Under the pieces are notes generated by a model, which worked only from the letters and a program-made list of their open reading frames with translations, ran no database searches and was not told where the DNA came from. From assembly GCF_000014945.1 (NCBI RefSeq), contig NC_008553.1, positions 1,674,001 to 1,738,000 on the forward strand: a stretch of DNA of 64,000 nucleotides, given 5' to 3'. The translations under genes were made by a program, and so were the position numbers. Source of the stretch: Methanothrix thermoacetophila PT. GTDB taxonomy: Archaea > Halobacteriota > Methanosarcinia > Methanotrichales > Methanotrichaceae. Positions 45,368 through 54,269 of this stretch are shown piece by piece (position 1 is the stretch's first letter; every line of letters begins with the position of its first letter).

Positions 45368-46710
45368 CGCAGACCTCTGAGATATGATTTCAGGGACTCG
45401 TAGGATCCGCTTATCTCCTTGATATGCTCTTCCAGGCTGTCGAGCTCTGCCATCGCCCTCGGGAGCGGGGGCGTCACTCCAAGAACGCGGATGATCTCCT
45501 CCGGGAACTTCGCGGGATCCGCGGTCTCCAGCGAGACTGTCGGCTCCCAGCGCTCGACCTCCTCGAAGTACCTCATGAGCCCTGCCCATCCGACGGCTCC
45601 GTGTGGCTCCAGGAGCACCCTGTAACGCTCGTACACCTCTTTTATCGTCTTTCTCGTCTCATCATCGCTCACCGAGACCGCGAACATGTCCCTACGCATT
45701 GCATCGAGATCCGGCTCTCTCCTCACCTCACCCTTCTCATCCAGCCACCCGCCGTAAAGCGCGAACACCCTGGCGAGGTTGCTCGGATGGCCCACATTCA
45801 TCGCATTTGAGATGCAGTTCCTGCTGGGTCTTATAGGCTTGTAGATGCCTGTGCGCATGAAGACCGGAAACTCATCGTTCTCGTTCGTGGCGACGACGAA
45901 GCGCCTCACGGGCAGCCCCATCCGCATTGCTATGAGACCACCCATCAGGTTGCCGAAGTTGCCGCTCGGCACAGATATGACGATCTCCTCTCCTTCAGAG
46001 ATCCTGGAGTATGCGTAGAAGTAGTAGACTGCCTGAGGCAGAAGCCTCCCGACGTTTATCGAGTTCGCTGATGACAGATTGAGGTCTCTCAGCTCCGGAT
46101 CTGCGAATGCTCTCTTGACAAGAGCCTGGCAGTCATCGAATTTGCCATCCACCGCCAGAGCGTGTACATTTCCGCCAAGCGTCGTCATCTGCTTCCTCTG
46201 CCGCTCAGTGACCTCATCTCGTGGGTATAGAACGACAACCTGAACGTTGCTCAGGCCGTAGAACGCATGGGCCACGGCACTGCCGGTGTCTCCTGAAGTC
46301 GCGGTCAGTATGATCACACTCCTCCCCTCTCGCTCCAGGAAGTACTGAACGAGCCTGCCCATCAGCCTGGCAGCAAAATCCTTGAAGGAGCATGTAGGCC
46401 CGCGGTCCAGGCGCATGATGTGCGCCCTGTCGAAAACCCTCTCGATCGGAACATCGAAGTTGTATGCGTCCTCCAGTATCGATACGAGATCCTCCTTGGG
46501 GATGAGATCGCCGATATAGGGACCCACAACGCGGTACGCAATCTCAGGATACCTCATTTTCGAGAAACGCACGATCTCCTCTGTGCCGATCCTGGGGATT
46601 TCCTCGGGCATGTAAAGGCCCATATCTGGAGCCTGGCCCGATAGCAGGGCCTCCCTGAAGTCGACACGCTCAGGCGAGCCATTTGTGCTGTAAAACATAA
46701 GATTGGACAT
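45364..46710 (-). CDS. thrC: Threonine synthase
   Basis: 448 aa, PLP enzyme. MFYSTNGSPERVDFREALL is the normal N-terminus, CSFKDFAARL holds the Schiff-base Lys and SVPSGNFGNLMGG the phosphate cup. It converts O-phosphohomoserine to threonine. The ATG at 46710 has no Shine-Dalgarno but lies 28 nt from a TATA box (46735-46742 in minus sense), suggesting a leaderless mRNA. Couples to the methionine synthase gene. Confidence 0.93.
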   Translation of the reverse strand: MSNLMFYSTNGSPERVDFREALLSGQAPDMGLYMPEEIPRIGTEEIVRFSKMRYPEIAYRVVGPYIGDLIPKEDLVSILEDAYNFDVPIERVFDRAHIMRLDRGPTCSFKDFAARLMGRLVQYFLEREGRSVIILTATSGDTGSAVAHAFYGLSNVQVVVLYPRDEVTERQRKQMTTLGGNVHALAVDGKFDDCQALVKRAFADPELRDLNLSSANSINVGRLLPQAVYYFYAYSRISEGEEIVISVPSGNFGNLMGGLIAMRMGLPVRRFVVATNENDEFPVFMRTGIYKPIRPSRNCISNAMNVGHPSNLARVFALYGGWLDEKGEVRREPDLDAMRRDMFAVSVSDDETRKTIKEVYERYRVLLEPHGAVGWAGLMRYFEEVERWEPTVSLETADPAKFPEEIIRVLGVTPPLPRAMAELDSLEEHIKEISGSYESLKSYLRGLR

Positions 46711-46734
46711 GCTGCATGAGAGTTGCATGGAAAC

Positions 46735-46742
46735 TATTAAAA
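46735..46742 (-). promoter_or_regulatory. TATA box of thrC
   Basis: CTTTTAATAG on the minus strand sits 25-30 nt before the thrC ATG. The rest of 46743-47025 shows no gene. Confidence 0.5.
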
Positions 46743-47025
46743 GCTGTACGGTTTCGTGACGGACATGTCTGAAGATTAAGTGTTTTGACATGCAGAAGCG
46801 GTAAGGTCCGAATTTCTGGCCTCGCCTCTTATCCGGACAGAGTCACGGGCTCGCAACACTGAATCTCCAACTAGAAGGGCAACATGGACGTTGATCCTGA
46901 ATCTATGCCACAGACACGATAACTCATAAATCCGGAAAGATTGAGCAAAGGTTGAGCGCTGCGGATTTCAGCGATTCGAGTGCGCGATCAACACCGTAAT
47001 GGTTATTAATTATCATTGTGCTACA

Positions 47026-47037
47026 TTTACATGTAAA
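47026..47037. promoter_or_regulatory. Palindrome TTTACATGTAAA before a small gene
   Basis: A perfect 12-bp palindrome 22 nt before the start of the 39-aa gene and about 25 nt after an AT-rich TATA-like TTATTAATTA. It is well placed for a repressor site. Confidence 0.4.
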
Positions 47038-47059
47038 AACACATTCGGAGGTGAATGGA

Positions 47060-47179
47060 ATGGATGCATTCACAAGCCAGGTGGTTGCGGTGATCATCTT
47101 CGGCCTGCTGGTGACTCTCCTGCCGGGGCTGCTCAACAGGTTCGCTGACTCGAGAAGCGGAGGTATCAGGACGACATGA
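47060..47179 (+). CDS. Small single-span membrane protein, 39 aa
   Basis: MDAFTSQVVAVIIFGLLVTL starts the frame, followed by a second hydrophobic stretch ending in LLNRFADSR and a polar tail. GGAGGTGAATGGA, a near-ideal ribosome binding site, lies just upstream, and a TATA-like box and palindrome precede it. One membrane helix (residues 7-26) is predicted. It is too short for family assignment, but the signals make it a likely real gene. Confidence 0.6.
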   Translation: MDAFTSQVVAVIIFGLLVTLLPGLLNRFADSRSGGIRTT

Positions 47180-47455
47180 AAGCGATACGGTCACTCTATC
47201 ACTATAATATTTTCTAATATTTTCGGTTTTTAATTACACATCTAGCGGAATGATTTTGCTCTCTCTCTCCATGAGTGTACTGTATCATTGAGGGTTGCAG
47301 GCAGCGCTCAAGCATGCTGTGCTTGTGGCCCCATCATGCAGATCATCCAGGGCAGCAGGTTCGCTGCAGATTTCGCCGCATCATTTCAACAATTCGAGGG
47401 GTGCACACAAGTTAAATTCTTGTACGGCCAAGGTCCTCCATGTCGAGGTGATAGT
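47180..47455. other. Intergenic, no gene seen
   Basis: 275 bp. It contains an AT-rich stretch with two ATATTTTC copies (47205-47225). No RNA gene was recognised. An open frame reaching back to 47288 belongs to the phosphoesterase frame but is not likely translated. Confidence 0.35.
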
Positions 47456-47986
47456 ATGCTCATAGGTATCATGTCCGACTCTCACGATAACTTTCGGGGC
47501 ATCAAGGAAGCTCTGGGCGTATTCTCTAAGAGAGATGTTAAGCTGGTGCTGCACGCTGGAGACGTGATCGGATCCGGGAACGCGTATCTCTTCGATGGCT
47601 ACGGCATTCCTGTGAGACTAGTCTACGGGAACAACGACGGAGACCGCGTCGGACTTTCGAGATACTTCGAGAGGTTCGGGGGTGAGTATCTCGGAGACTT
47701 CGGGGAGTTAGAGGTGGATGGATTGAGGATCGCCATGCTCCATGGCACAGAGGAGCCTCTTGTGAGGGCTGTGGTGACCTCCGGTCTATACGATGTCGTC
47801 GTTCGTGGGCACACGCATGTAGCAGAGGTCCGCCGCGAGGGAAGAACCCTTGTGGTGAACCCCGGAGAGATATGGGGTCATCTTACAGGTGTCAGGAGCG
47901 TTGCGATAATGGATACCTCAACGACAGAGGTCGAGATCGTCGAGCTCGGGAGGTGCGAGACTTTCAGGGAGATTCTGCAAAAATAG
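47456..47986 (+). CDS. YfcE/MJ0936-type metallophosphoesterase
   Basis: 176 aa. IMSDSHDN, HAGDVIG, YGNNDGD, MLHGTE and VVRGHTHVAEV are the five metal and catalytic motifs of this small phosphodiesterase family. VVNPGE is typical of YfcE. The ATG at 47456 follows CGAGGTGATAGT. In vivo substrate unknown. Confidence 0.92.
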   Translation: MLIGIMSDSHDNFRGIKEALGVFSKRDVKLVLHAGDVIGSGNAYLFDGYGIPVRLVYGNNDGDRVGLSRYFERFGGEYLGDFGELEVDGLRIAMLHGTEEPLVRAVVTSGLYDVVVRGHTHVAEVRREGRTLVVNPGEIWGHLTGVRSVAIMDTSTTEVEIVELGRCETFREILQK

Positions 47987-48468
47987 AAAAGTGCAATAGA
48001 GGGTGCGCATATCTGGATGACCTCGATCTTCACGTCATCGTCGAGGTGTCAGAAGGAACCGTAAAACGCATACGTCTCTCCAGGGCCTCCCCTGACCTGG
48101 AGTTTTCGGAGATGGCGGCGAGGATTGCAGAGCACATAAGGGGAGGTCCTCGCCCGGATCTCGATCTTGATTTGAGCTGGTGTACGGATTTTCAGATGGC
48201 CGTTTACCGTGCAGTCCTCAACATCCCCCGCGGATCCACCGCGACCTACAGTGATGTCGCGAAGATCGCAGGAAGGCCCGGGGCCGCGAGAGCTGTGGGT
48301 GCTGCCCTGCGCGTGAACCCATTTCCGATCATGATACCCTGCCACCGGGTTGTGGCATCGAATGGCCCCGGCGGATACAGCCAGGGTATCGATATCAAGC
48401 TGCAGCTGCTCGCGATCGAGCAGCACGAGATGAGCCGGGAGCAGAGGTCGTTTGCTCGTATCGGCTGA
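47983..48468 (+). CDS. ogt: Methylated-DNA-protein-cysteine methyltransferase
   Basis: About 161 aa. FQMAVYRAVLNIPRGSTATY is the DNA-binding helix region and MIPCHRVVASNG carries the acceptor Cys of O6-alkylguanine repair. The conserved N-terminal strand (LDLHVIVEVSEG) begins before any ATG, GTG or TTG that fits: the first is a GTG at 48046, inside that strand. An ATA at 47983 overlapping the previous stop is a possible start, so the 5' end is uncertain. Confidence 0.8.
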   Translation: MEKCNRGCAYLDDLDLHVIVEVSEGTVKRIRLSRASPDLEFSEMAARIAEHIRGGPRPDLDLDLSWCTDFQMAVYRAVLNIPRGSTATYSDVAKIAGRPGAARAVGAALRVNPFPIMIPCHRVVASNGPGGYSQGIDIKLQLLAIEQHEMSREQRSFARIG

Positions 48469-48599
48469 GCCGCATGCAGTCCCATAAGGGGTGACGAATG
48501 TGTTGTGTCGATGAATGCCGATTCCGTAGGGTCTCATTCCAGTCACGCTCTTAGGTAGTCTACCTTCATCGTCCTGCTATCTTTCCATTCTCTTCAAGC

Positions 48600-49061
48600 G
48601 CCATCTCTATCGCATTACCATTCAAATCTGATGCACAAGCTCCCTCTAAGCAACCTCTCAACAGGCCGCCCTTCTAGAACTCCATAAACAATACAACCTC
48701 TGATTCACAAGACCGTTGAGACTATAGCTTTAACAACCATCGAATGATCCAGCTTGTGCTGCCTTAACTTCGGCATGCGCGAATCTATAACATCCGCAAT
48801 TCCAAGCTGGTCAAAAACCGGTGTAACTATCCCCAAATGATCCAGTGATCGTGTGCCTGTCTCCATCTATGTTGCTCCTCTCACCAAAACATCCAACCAA
48901 GTCAAAAATGTTTGCTGCAAGGCCCGGGACATGTACGAATAAGGATTGGGTATCTACTCCATCTAAAAGCAGCAAGCCACAGATTTCTGATTTCGGCTAT
49001 TATTTGGACACGTTCAAGGCCCGCGGCAAAAAAGAAAATGTCCGTTAATGCGAAATGCAGG
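48600..49061 (-). pseudogene. Decayed 5' part of an IS1634-type element
   Basis: On the minus strand from an ATG at 48866 the frame reads METGTRSLDHLGIV, then DVIDSRMPKLRQHKL. This matches the first 48 or so residues of the transposase at 60928 at roughly four of five positions, then breaks by stop and frameshift. Similarity fades near 48600. At 49043-49061 lies the 19-bp terminal repeat, identical to the left end of the intact copy. The 3' half is gone. The stretch 48469-48599 shows nothing else. Confidence 0.8.
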
Positions 49062-49076
49062 TTCTGTAATTCAGCT

Positions 49077-50354
49077 TCACTTTGTTGGATAACCCAACAC
49101 GCCTATATCCTCCTCTGAATATCTCAGGTCCATAAAATCTTCGAGATACTCCATGTAGATTTTCATAGGATCGATATCTATTGATGGGTGAAGCCATTTG
49201 GCAAAGTAGGCGACTCCAACTATCGAATCTGGCCCCCAAGCAATTTCCGTGCTGAGCAGATGAACTCTGTTGTTCTTAACCGCTTCAAGATTTGTCCATC
49301 CAGGCCTGCTCTCTATATAGTTTTTGAGGATTGAAGCTGTCTCCTCTGTATTATTCCACCCTGGCTTCTCTCCACCTGGTGCTAACATTCTTATTATTAT
49401 ATCTGGATTCGTAGCCAAAACCCATTCGCTATCCACCTTGGGATACTCGGGGAGGTCTGCTGCTATATTTATACCACCAGTGAATCTGCAAACAGCATCT
49501 CCGCTACTTCCTCGACCGTAACTTGAGATCTCAGAAGCAGTATTTTTTGTGCCCCATTCCATGAAGACGTGTGGCTTATCGTTGTCCTCAAGCTTTGCTA
49601 CATAATCGGTGATTGTTTGTTCGTATCCTCTGCGCCATTTTATATACCTCTCTGCTTCATCATCTTTGTTTAGGATAAATCCGAGCGTTCTAATCTCTGA
49701 CTTTATAATATCGTCTCTATAGAAATCGAGGCCGATCACGGGAATATTTGCATATTTAAGAGCGTTCTCTAAATTAGTTGCTCGTTGGAGGTTCGCAGAA
49801 GTGATAACAATATCTGGTGAAAGCGCCACTATTGTCTCACTATCTGGAGAAGACCAAGTTCCAACAAGTGGTTTTTCGATCAACTCAGGATAGTAGTAAT
49901 TCTTATCTGGAATATCCGATGAGATGCCTACAACTTTGTTCTCAGCATTCAGAATCTTCACAGCTTCGATTCTGTAGCTTCCCAGAGCAATTAGCTTATT
50001 TATAGGCAGCTTTATAGTTACATTTCTGCCAACTGAGTCAACAACTATCAAAAACTTTGCCTCGTCTTTTATGAGTGCGTTTATTTGATCAATATCTTCA
50101 AAATCGATTTTACCATCACAATTGGCATCAGATAGCATTGTAGGCTCCATTTTCCCGTCAATTATTCCCTGCACATAGGCAACATCCATTTCATCAATCT
50201 TGTCATCCATATTAGCATTCCCAAAGATGCTCAGCAGAGCTGCAGTACTGCCATCCCCAGATGCTACACCAATAAATAGTCCGATGTTCATCAGAATATA
50301 ACAATAACATAGCCAACAGACGAATTTATTGTGAATATTATTTATTTTAGTCAT
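49077..50354 (-). CDS. Dockerin-like plus BtuF/FepB-type substrate-binding protein (paralogue A)
   Basis: 425 aa. A hydrophobic N-terminus (residues 8-35) exports it. Residues about 43-95 hold two dockerin-type EF-hand repeats (FGNANMDDKIDEMDVAY and DANCDGKIDFEDIDQI). The rest is a type III periplasmic binding domain with GRNVTIKLPINKLIAL, ETIVALSPDIVIT and AVKNNRVHLL. Such proteins bind corrinoid, haem or ferric chelates. Start could also be an ATG at 50291. Last intact member of the cobN operon, separated from B by a dead permease. Confidence 0.85.
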   Translation of the reverse strand: MTKINNIHNKFVCWLCYCYILMNIGLFIGVASGDGSTAALLSIFGNANMDDKIDEMDVAYVQGIIDGKMEPTMLSDANCDGKIDFEDIDQINALIKDEAKFLIVVDSVGRNVTIKLPINKLIALGSYRIEAVKILNAENKVVGISSDIPDKNYYYPELIEKPLVGTWSSPDSETIVALSPDIVITSANLQRATNLENALKYANIPVIGLDFYRDDIIKSEIRTLGFILNKDDEAERYIKWRRGYEQTITDYVAKLEDNDKPHVFMEWGTKNTASEISSYGRGSSGDAVCRFTGGINIAADLPEYPKVDSEWVLATNPDIIIRMLAPGGEKPGWNNTEETASILKNYIESRPGWTNLEAVKNNRVHLLSTEIAWGPDSIVGVAYFAKWLHPSIDIDPMKIYMEYLEDFMDLRYSEEDIGVLGYPTK

Positions 50355-50603
50355 AATTGATGTTATTATTACTCTAATTTATAAGACTTTTGGCCGATGC
50401 GAGGTGGCGGTATACCTGAGAGGTGCTGGTGGGCGCAAAACAATAACTGTAGACGATCATGCGAATCAGCTCCTTTAAAGTAGACCGCGAATTCCTCTCG
50501 AAACTATTTAAGCAACGATGCTGATCTGCATCGATCCTGCGCGGAAATACAATCCATATAAATCAATATGCCTGGGAATTTGGGATGACTTTCCGCCTTT
50601 TTA
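50355..50603. other. Intergenic with TATA-like box and stem-loop
   Basis: A TATA-like ACTATTTAAGC near 50505 and the perfect stem CGATGC/GCATCG near 50516-50533 are the only structures seen. A short + strand frame (near 50400-50478) has no known relative. Confidence 0.35.
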
Positions 50604-50930
50604 CTAGGTCTTATCACCCGCGACACCGAGCCCGGCGCCTGCCACCACGCCCATCAGAATCCTGTGGAGCCTCAATCCCCACAATCGTATCCGCAAACCA
50701 GGTCGTCTCGAAATATCCTGGGAACGCCCTGGCGAGTATCGCGCTTTAGACCTCAAAAACAGAGAGGTTGGCGGATCCGAGCGTCGCAAAGACACCAGCG
50801 ACTAACCACTATACATAAGGAGATCGCTGCCATGAACAGCAGCCTCCTCCCCACGAATCTGGCTACTCCTCCTTCAGGGCGATCCTCGATTCCATGCAGT
50901 CCATCTGCGCTCAGCTTCTCCCATTACACT
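50604..50930 (-). pseudogene. Remnant of a FecCD/BtuC-type ABC permease
   Basis: On the minus strand broken frames read RRLLFMAAISL, ATLGSANLSVFEV, SAILARAFPGYFETTWFADT and then LRLHRILMGVVAGAGLGVAG before a stop at 50604. This is the N-terminal portion of a FecCD permease, with several frameshifts and stops and no C-terminal two thirds. It lies between binding proteins A and B and shows that a transporter gene once stood in this operon. Confidence 0.75.
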
Positions 50931-51991
50931 TCAGGGTACACGAATATCCTGTCCTCAGGATAGTCCACGCCCAGGAACTGGAGGTACTCCCTGTAAACGC
51001 TCTCCGGATCCAGATTCACATCAGGATGCAGGATCTTCGCAAGATATGTCAGGCCGACAACATCATCCAAGCCAAACAGGATCTCCCAGTTGACAATGTA
51101 GACCCTGTCATTCTTCACAGCATTTATACTCGCAGCACCAGCTCTACCAAGTATCTCATTCAGAGTGTTCTCTAGTCTTGTAGAGTCGGAAGATGGTGGT
51201 TTATCCCATCCCTGTTCTGGAGCACTTGACAATATCTTTATAATGACGTCTGGATTTTGAGAGACAACCCACTCCCATCCCACTTTTGGATATGCTCCCT
51301 TTAAATCTTTAGCAATATTATCGCCTTTGGCTATTGATAACAGCTGTGAGGTACCGGACCCAGCTCCGTAGGTCGAGAGTTCTCCTCCCTTTGAGCCAGA
51401 CTCAACATATACCCTCGGGGCGCTCTTTTCGGCAACAGGACGATTCACGGACTCTTTCCTTGTTTCGTACCATTCTACGTATCTCGTAGCTGCTTCTTCT
51501 TTTTCCAAGATCTTTCCGAGAAGCTCAACTTCTCGAGTCATGTTTTCTGGCTTATAAAAATCGAGACCTACGACAGTTATATTCTTAAAAGCCTCTAGCT
51601 TTTCAGCAACCTGCAATGCACCATAAGGTCTATCGGGATACGTATAGCTTATCACAATTATGTTGGGAACAATCTCATCACCGCTCCTTGCTATCTCCCC
51701 GATCATCTCGCAGTCTGGCTCGTTCCACTTCCCAATACTCTGCTTGTTTTTCAGAGCAGGGAAGTAGTATGCCTTATTCTTCACGCTATCTGATATCCCC
51801 ACGATCTTATCTGCCGCTCCCAGGACTGTCACAGCCTCTGCAGCATCCGAGTTCAGAACTATGATCCTCTCCACAGGCATCTGTATGGTGACCTCACGTC
51901 CTGCTGAGTCGGTGATCGTCATCGGGTATTCAGCACACACGTAAGACACTGTGATAAGTGTTACTAAAAGTATATATACTGTCAATTTAAT
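50924..51991 (-). CDS. BtuF/FepB-type substrate-binding protein without dockerin (paralogue B)
   Basis: About 355 aa. A signal segment (LTVYILLVTLITVSYVCA) leads directly into the binding domain (DSAGREVTIQMPVERIIVLN; INAVKNDRVYIVN). The tail YREYLQFLGVDYPEDRIFVY matches the paralogues. The first GTG (52048) lies inside the upstream gene and adds non-signal residues. Alignment with paralogue D (MRLTVLLL) puts the start at an ATT at 51991-51989 (IKLTVYILL), 11 nt after AGGAGG. An AUU start is inferred. Confidence 0.8.
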   Translation of the reverse strand: MKLTVYILLVTLITVSYVCAEYPMTITDSAGREVTIQMPVERIIVLNSDAAEAVTVLGAADKIVGISDSVKNKAYYFPALKNKQSIGKWNEPDCEMIGEIARSGDEIVPNIIVISYTYPDRPYGALQVAEKLEAFKNITVVGLDFYKPENMTREVELLGKILEKEEAATRYVEWYETRKESVNRPVAEKSAPRVYVESGSKGGELSTYGAGSGTSQLLSIAKGDNIAKDLKGAYPKVGWEWVVSQNPDVIIKILSSAPEQGWDKPPSSDSTRLENTLNEILGRAGAASINAVKNDRVYIVNWEILFGLDDVVGLTYLAKILHPDVNLDPESVYREYLQFLGVDYPEDRIFVYPEV

Positions 51992-52284
51992 CGTACTACT
52001 GTCCTCCTGTATATATGGTTTATGTTGGTTCTGGATATACAAAGACACCCTGCTGATCTAAGTCATAATCCAGGTGCTGGAATCTTGTAAGGTACTCCTG
52101 ATGGATATCCTTAGGGTCTATATCTCTAAAGAGGTCGGGATGAAACCATTTAGCCATATATATTATGCTCAAGAAATATCTTCCACCAAAAAATACATCA
52201 GATGATAAGATGTAAACATTTTTATTTTTAACTGCTGAAACGTTTGATAATTCAGGCCGGCTTAGGATCTCGTTCTGTTTCTCT

Positions 52285-53272
52285 TGCTGTGTTGGATAAG
52301 TAGCTTTATATTCATATATTCTCTCTTATTCTTTCAAGAATCTTCGTCATAATGTTATACGCTTAAAATTATAGTATAAAATGTGAACATCCTGCGTACT
52401 TCGCGAATCATGCCTTCCTTCGAAGTGGCCCTCACAGTCTCGCCAAATATCCTCTTAATTGCTGAGAATACACTTTCAGCCGCCCACCTTCTTCCATATC
52501 CATGCACAATTTTCCAACTGTGGTATCCATACTTCATAAACTCAAGAACTGGTTCGGCTCTGGACGAGCCTGCTTTGACGATAGCATTCTTCCTGATCTT
52601 GATTCCAGGCATATCTACGCCCTTCTCTTTCATGAAATCGAATACCCCCTCCTTATCATAAGCTCCATCCATCAGTGAATCTTCAAGCTTAACATCTTCC
52701 AGCAGCGGTTTTACCATCTCATGATCAGTGACGGTCTCATCGGTTATCTCGAAGGTTACGGGCTTCCTTGTTTCAACATCTACGGCGATATGCACTTTTA
52801 TCCAGCCTCTGCGTTCAACACCATGACTTTCTCTCATCCAGTCGCCTCTATTCGTAACCTTCATTCCTGTTGAGTCAACTGCGACCACTAAATCGTTATC
52901 AGGTATTGGAATATTCAACTCCAAATTCGTAATCCTCTGCCATAATGTCGAATAATCGGCAGCCAACAGCCCAGGAACAAATCCGCTTAGCGCCTGAATA
53001 AATCCTTCGAGCTGCCTGTATGGTAAATGAAGAAAGGCGTATGCTAAACCACAAAATTGAATAAATGTCTCAGGATAGCGATAGGGTCTGCCATTCTTGT
53101 TCTTATTCATCTTCAGTAGCTCTTCATCCCAATTATTCACAAAGTCAGTGCTAAGGTAAAACCATCCTCGCCTAACCAATTTCTCATTGTATTCGCGCCA
53201 ATTGCGGTTATCCTCATAGGCCATGAAATATATTATATATTTTCCTAGTTTAAATAGTTATCCAACACAGCA
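52285..53272 (-). mobile_element. IS5-type insertion sequence, 988 bp, intact
   Basis: The ends are 15-bp inverted repeats TGCTGTGTTGGATAA. An 8-bp target duplication GTTTCTCT flanks it at 52277-52284 and 53273-53280. It carries one complete transposase gene and is inserted in a substrate-binding protein gene. Confidence 0.93.
52355..53224 (-). CDS. IS5-family transposase
   Basis: 289 aa, DDE type. VVAVDSTGMKV holds the first Asp, SLMDGAYDKEG the second and RRWAAESVFSAIKRIFGE the Glu in the IS5-style Y/W-R-E-K arrangement. The N-terminal half (YRYPETFIQFCGLAY, HLPYRQLEGF) is also typical. Full length with no frameshift, so the element may still move. Confidence 0.93.
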   Translation of the reverse strand: MAYEDNRNWREYNEKLVRRGWFYLSTDFVNNWDEELLKMNKNKNGRPYRYPETFIQFCGLAYAFLHLPYRQLEGFIQALSGFVPGLLAADYSTLWQRITNLELNIPIPDNDLVVAVDSTGMKVTNRGDWMRESHGVERRGWIKVHIAVDVETRKPVTFEITDETVTDHEMVKPLLEDVKLEDSLMDGAYDKEGVFDFMKEKGVDMPGIKIRKNAIVKAGSSRAEPVLEFMKYGYHSWKIVHGYGRRWAAESVFSAIKRIFGETVRATSKEGMIREVRRMFTFYTIILSV

Positions 53273-54269
53273 GTTTCTCTTGAAATTTTACGGTCTCGTT
53301 CTTATCTAGTGTGTAGCCTCCAATATTGCTAATCTTCCAAATGATAAACTCTGGGTTCCTTTCCACTACAGACTCTGGGTCTATAGTAATAGCCTCTCCA
53401 GAAAGATCGTCAAAAATATTCTTCCCACCCGCCATGACAATTACATTATGCGATTGAGACCCTAACCCACCGGTCTGATAGAAATCACTTCGTCCACCTT
53501 CATAAACTCTTGGTTTTGCGTCATCTGGAATTTGTTTAACTACGTTATTTATTGTATTTATTTTATCTTCATACCAGCTGGCGAATTCATAAGCCTCTGT
53601 AACGCGCCCAACGATATAACCCAGCTTGATAACATCTTCTATATAGGTATCTGGCTTGTAACAATCGAGACCAATTATTGATATTGTTGGATCCGTTTTG
53701 TTGAGAGTGTCTCTGATAATCTCGTAATCTGTAGTCCATTGGGTTCCATAATAAATTACTAAATCGGGATCGAGGTTCAAAATTTTCTCGATATCTGGTG
53801 TCTTTGCCGATCCAATGCTCTGGTCTTCCCGAAATTCAGGGAAATATGATTTGTCATTTAATGCAGAATCGCTAATTCCTATAATTCTATCTGAGGCTTT
53901 GAGTGTTCTTAATGTTTCAGCACCATTTCTATTTATCGCAACAATTCTCTTAATAGGCATTTTAATTGTTGCAACTCTGCCAGCAGAATCAAGTAACGTG
54001 AGCTCTTTCTCTTCATTGTGTATGATAGCCTCAATTTGATCGATGTCATTGGAGTCGATCTTTCCATCATAATTGGCATCAGCGAACTCTGTCACTTTAT
54101 CCTCGTTGTTGAGTATTCCTTGGATATATGCCACATCCTCCTCATTAATTGCATCGTCCATGTTAGCATTACCAAATATCTCCAGCGTGAAGTCATATGC
54201 CGATATAGGCGGAACTGATAGAATCATTCCGATAGCTAAGAACGCCAACAAAAAGTATGCTCCTTTCAT

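Larger units (their letters stand above)
52020..54269 (-). pseudogene. Dockerin plus substrate-binding protein (paralogue C), split by an insertion element
   Basis: The 5' part (54269-53273) encodes a signal peptide, two EF-hand repeats (FGNANMDDAINEEDVAY; DANYDGKIDSNDIDQI) and most of the binding domain. It runs into an IS5-type element after KFQEK. The 3' part (52284-52020) resumes in frame with QNEILSRPELSNVSAVKN and ends YDLDQQGVFVYPEPT. Removing the element and one 8-bp target copy restores one open frame of about 420 codons, so the disruption is recent. The start ATG directly follows the stop of paralogue D. Confidence 0.93.

Noticed and set aside
47288-47455. N-terminal extension of the phosphoesterase
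   Set aside because: The 56 extra residues are Cys-rich and unlike the family; a good ribosome site stands before the ATG at 47456.
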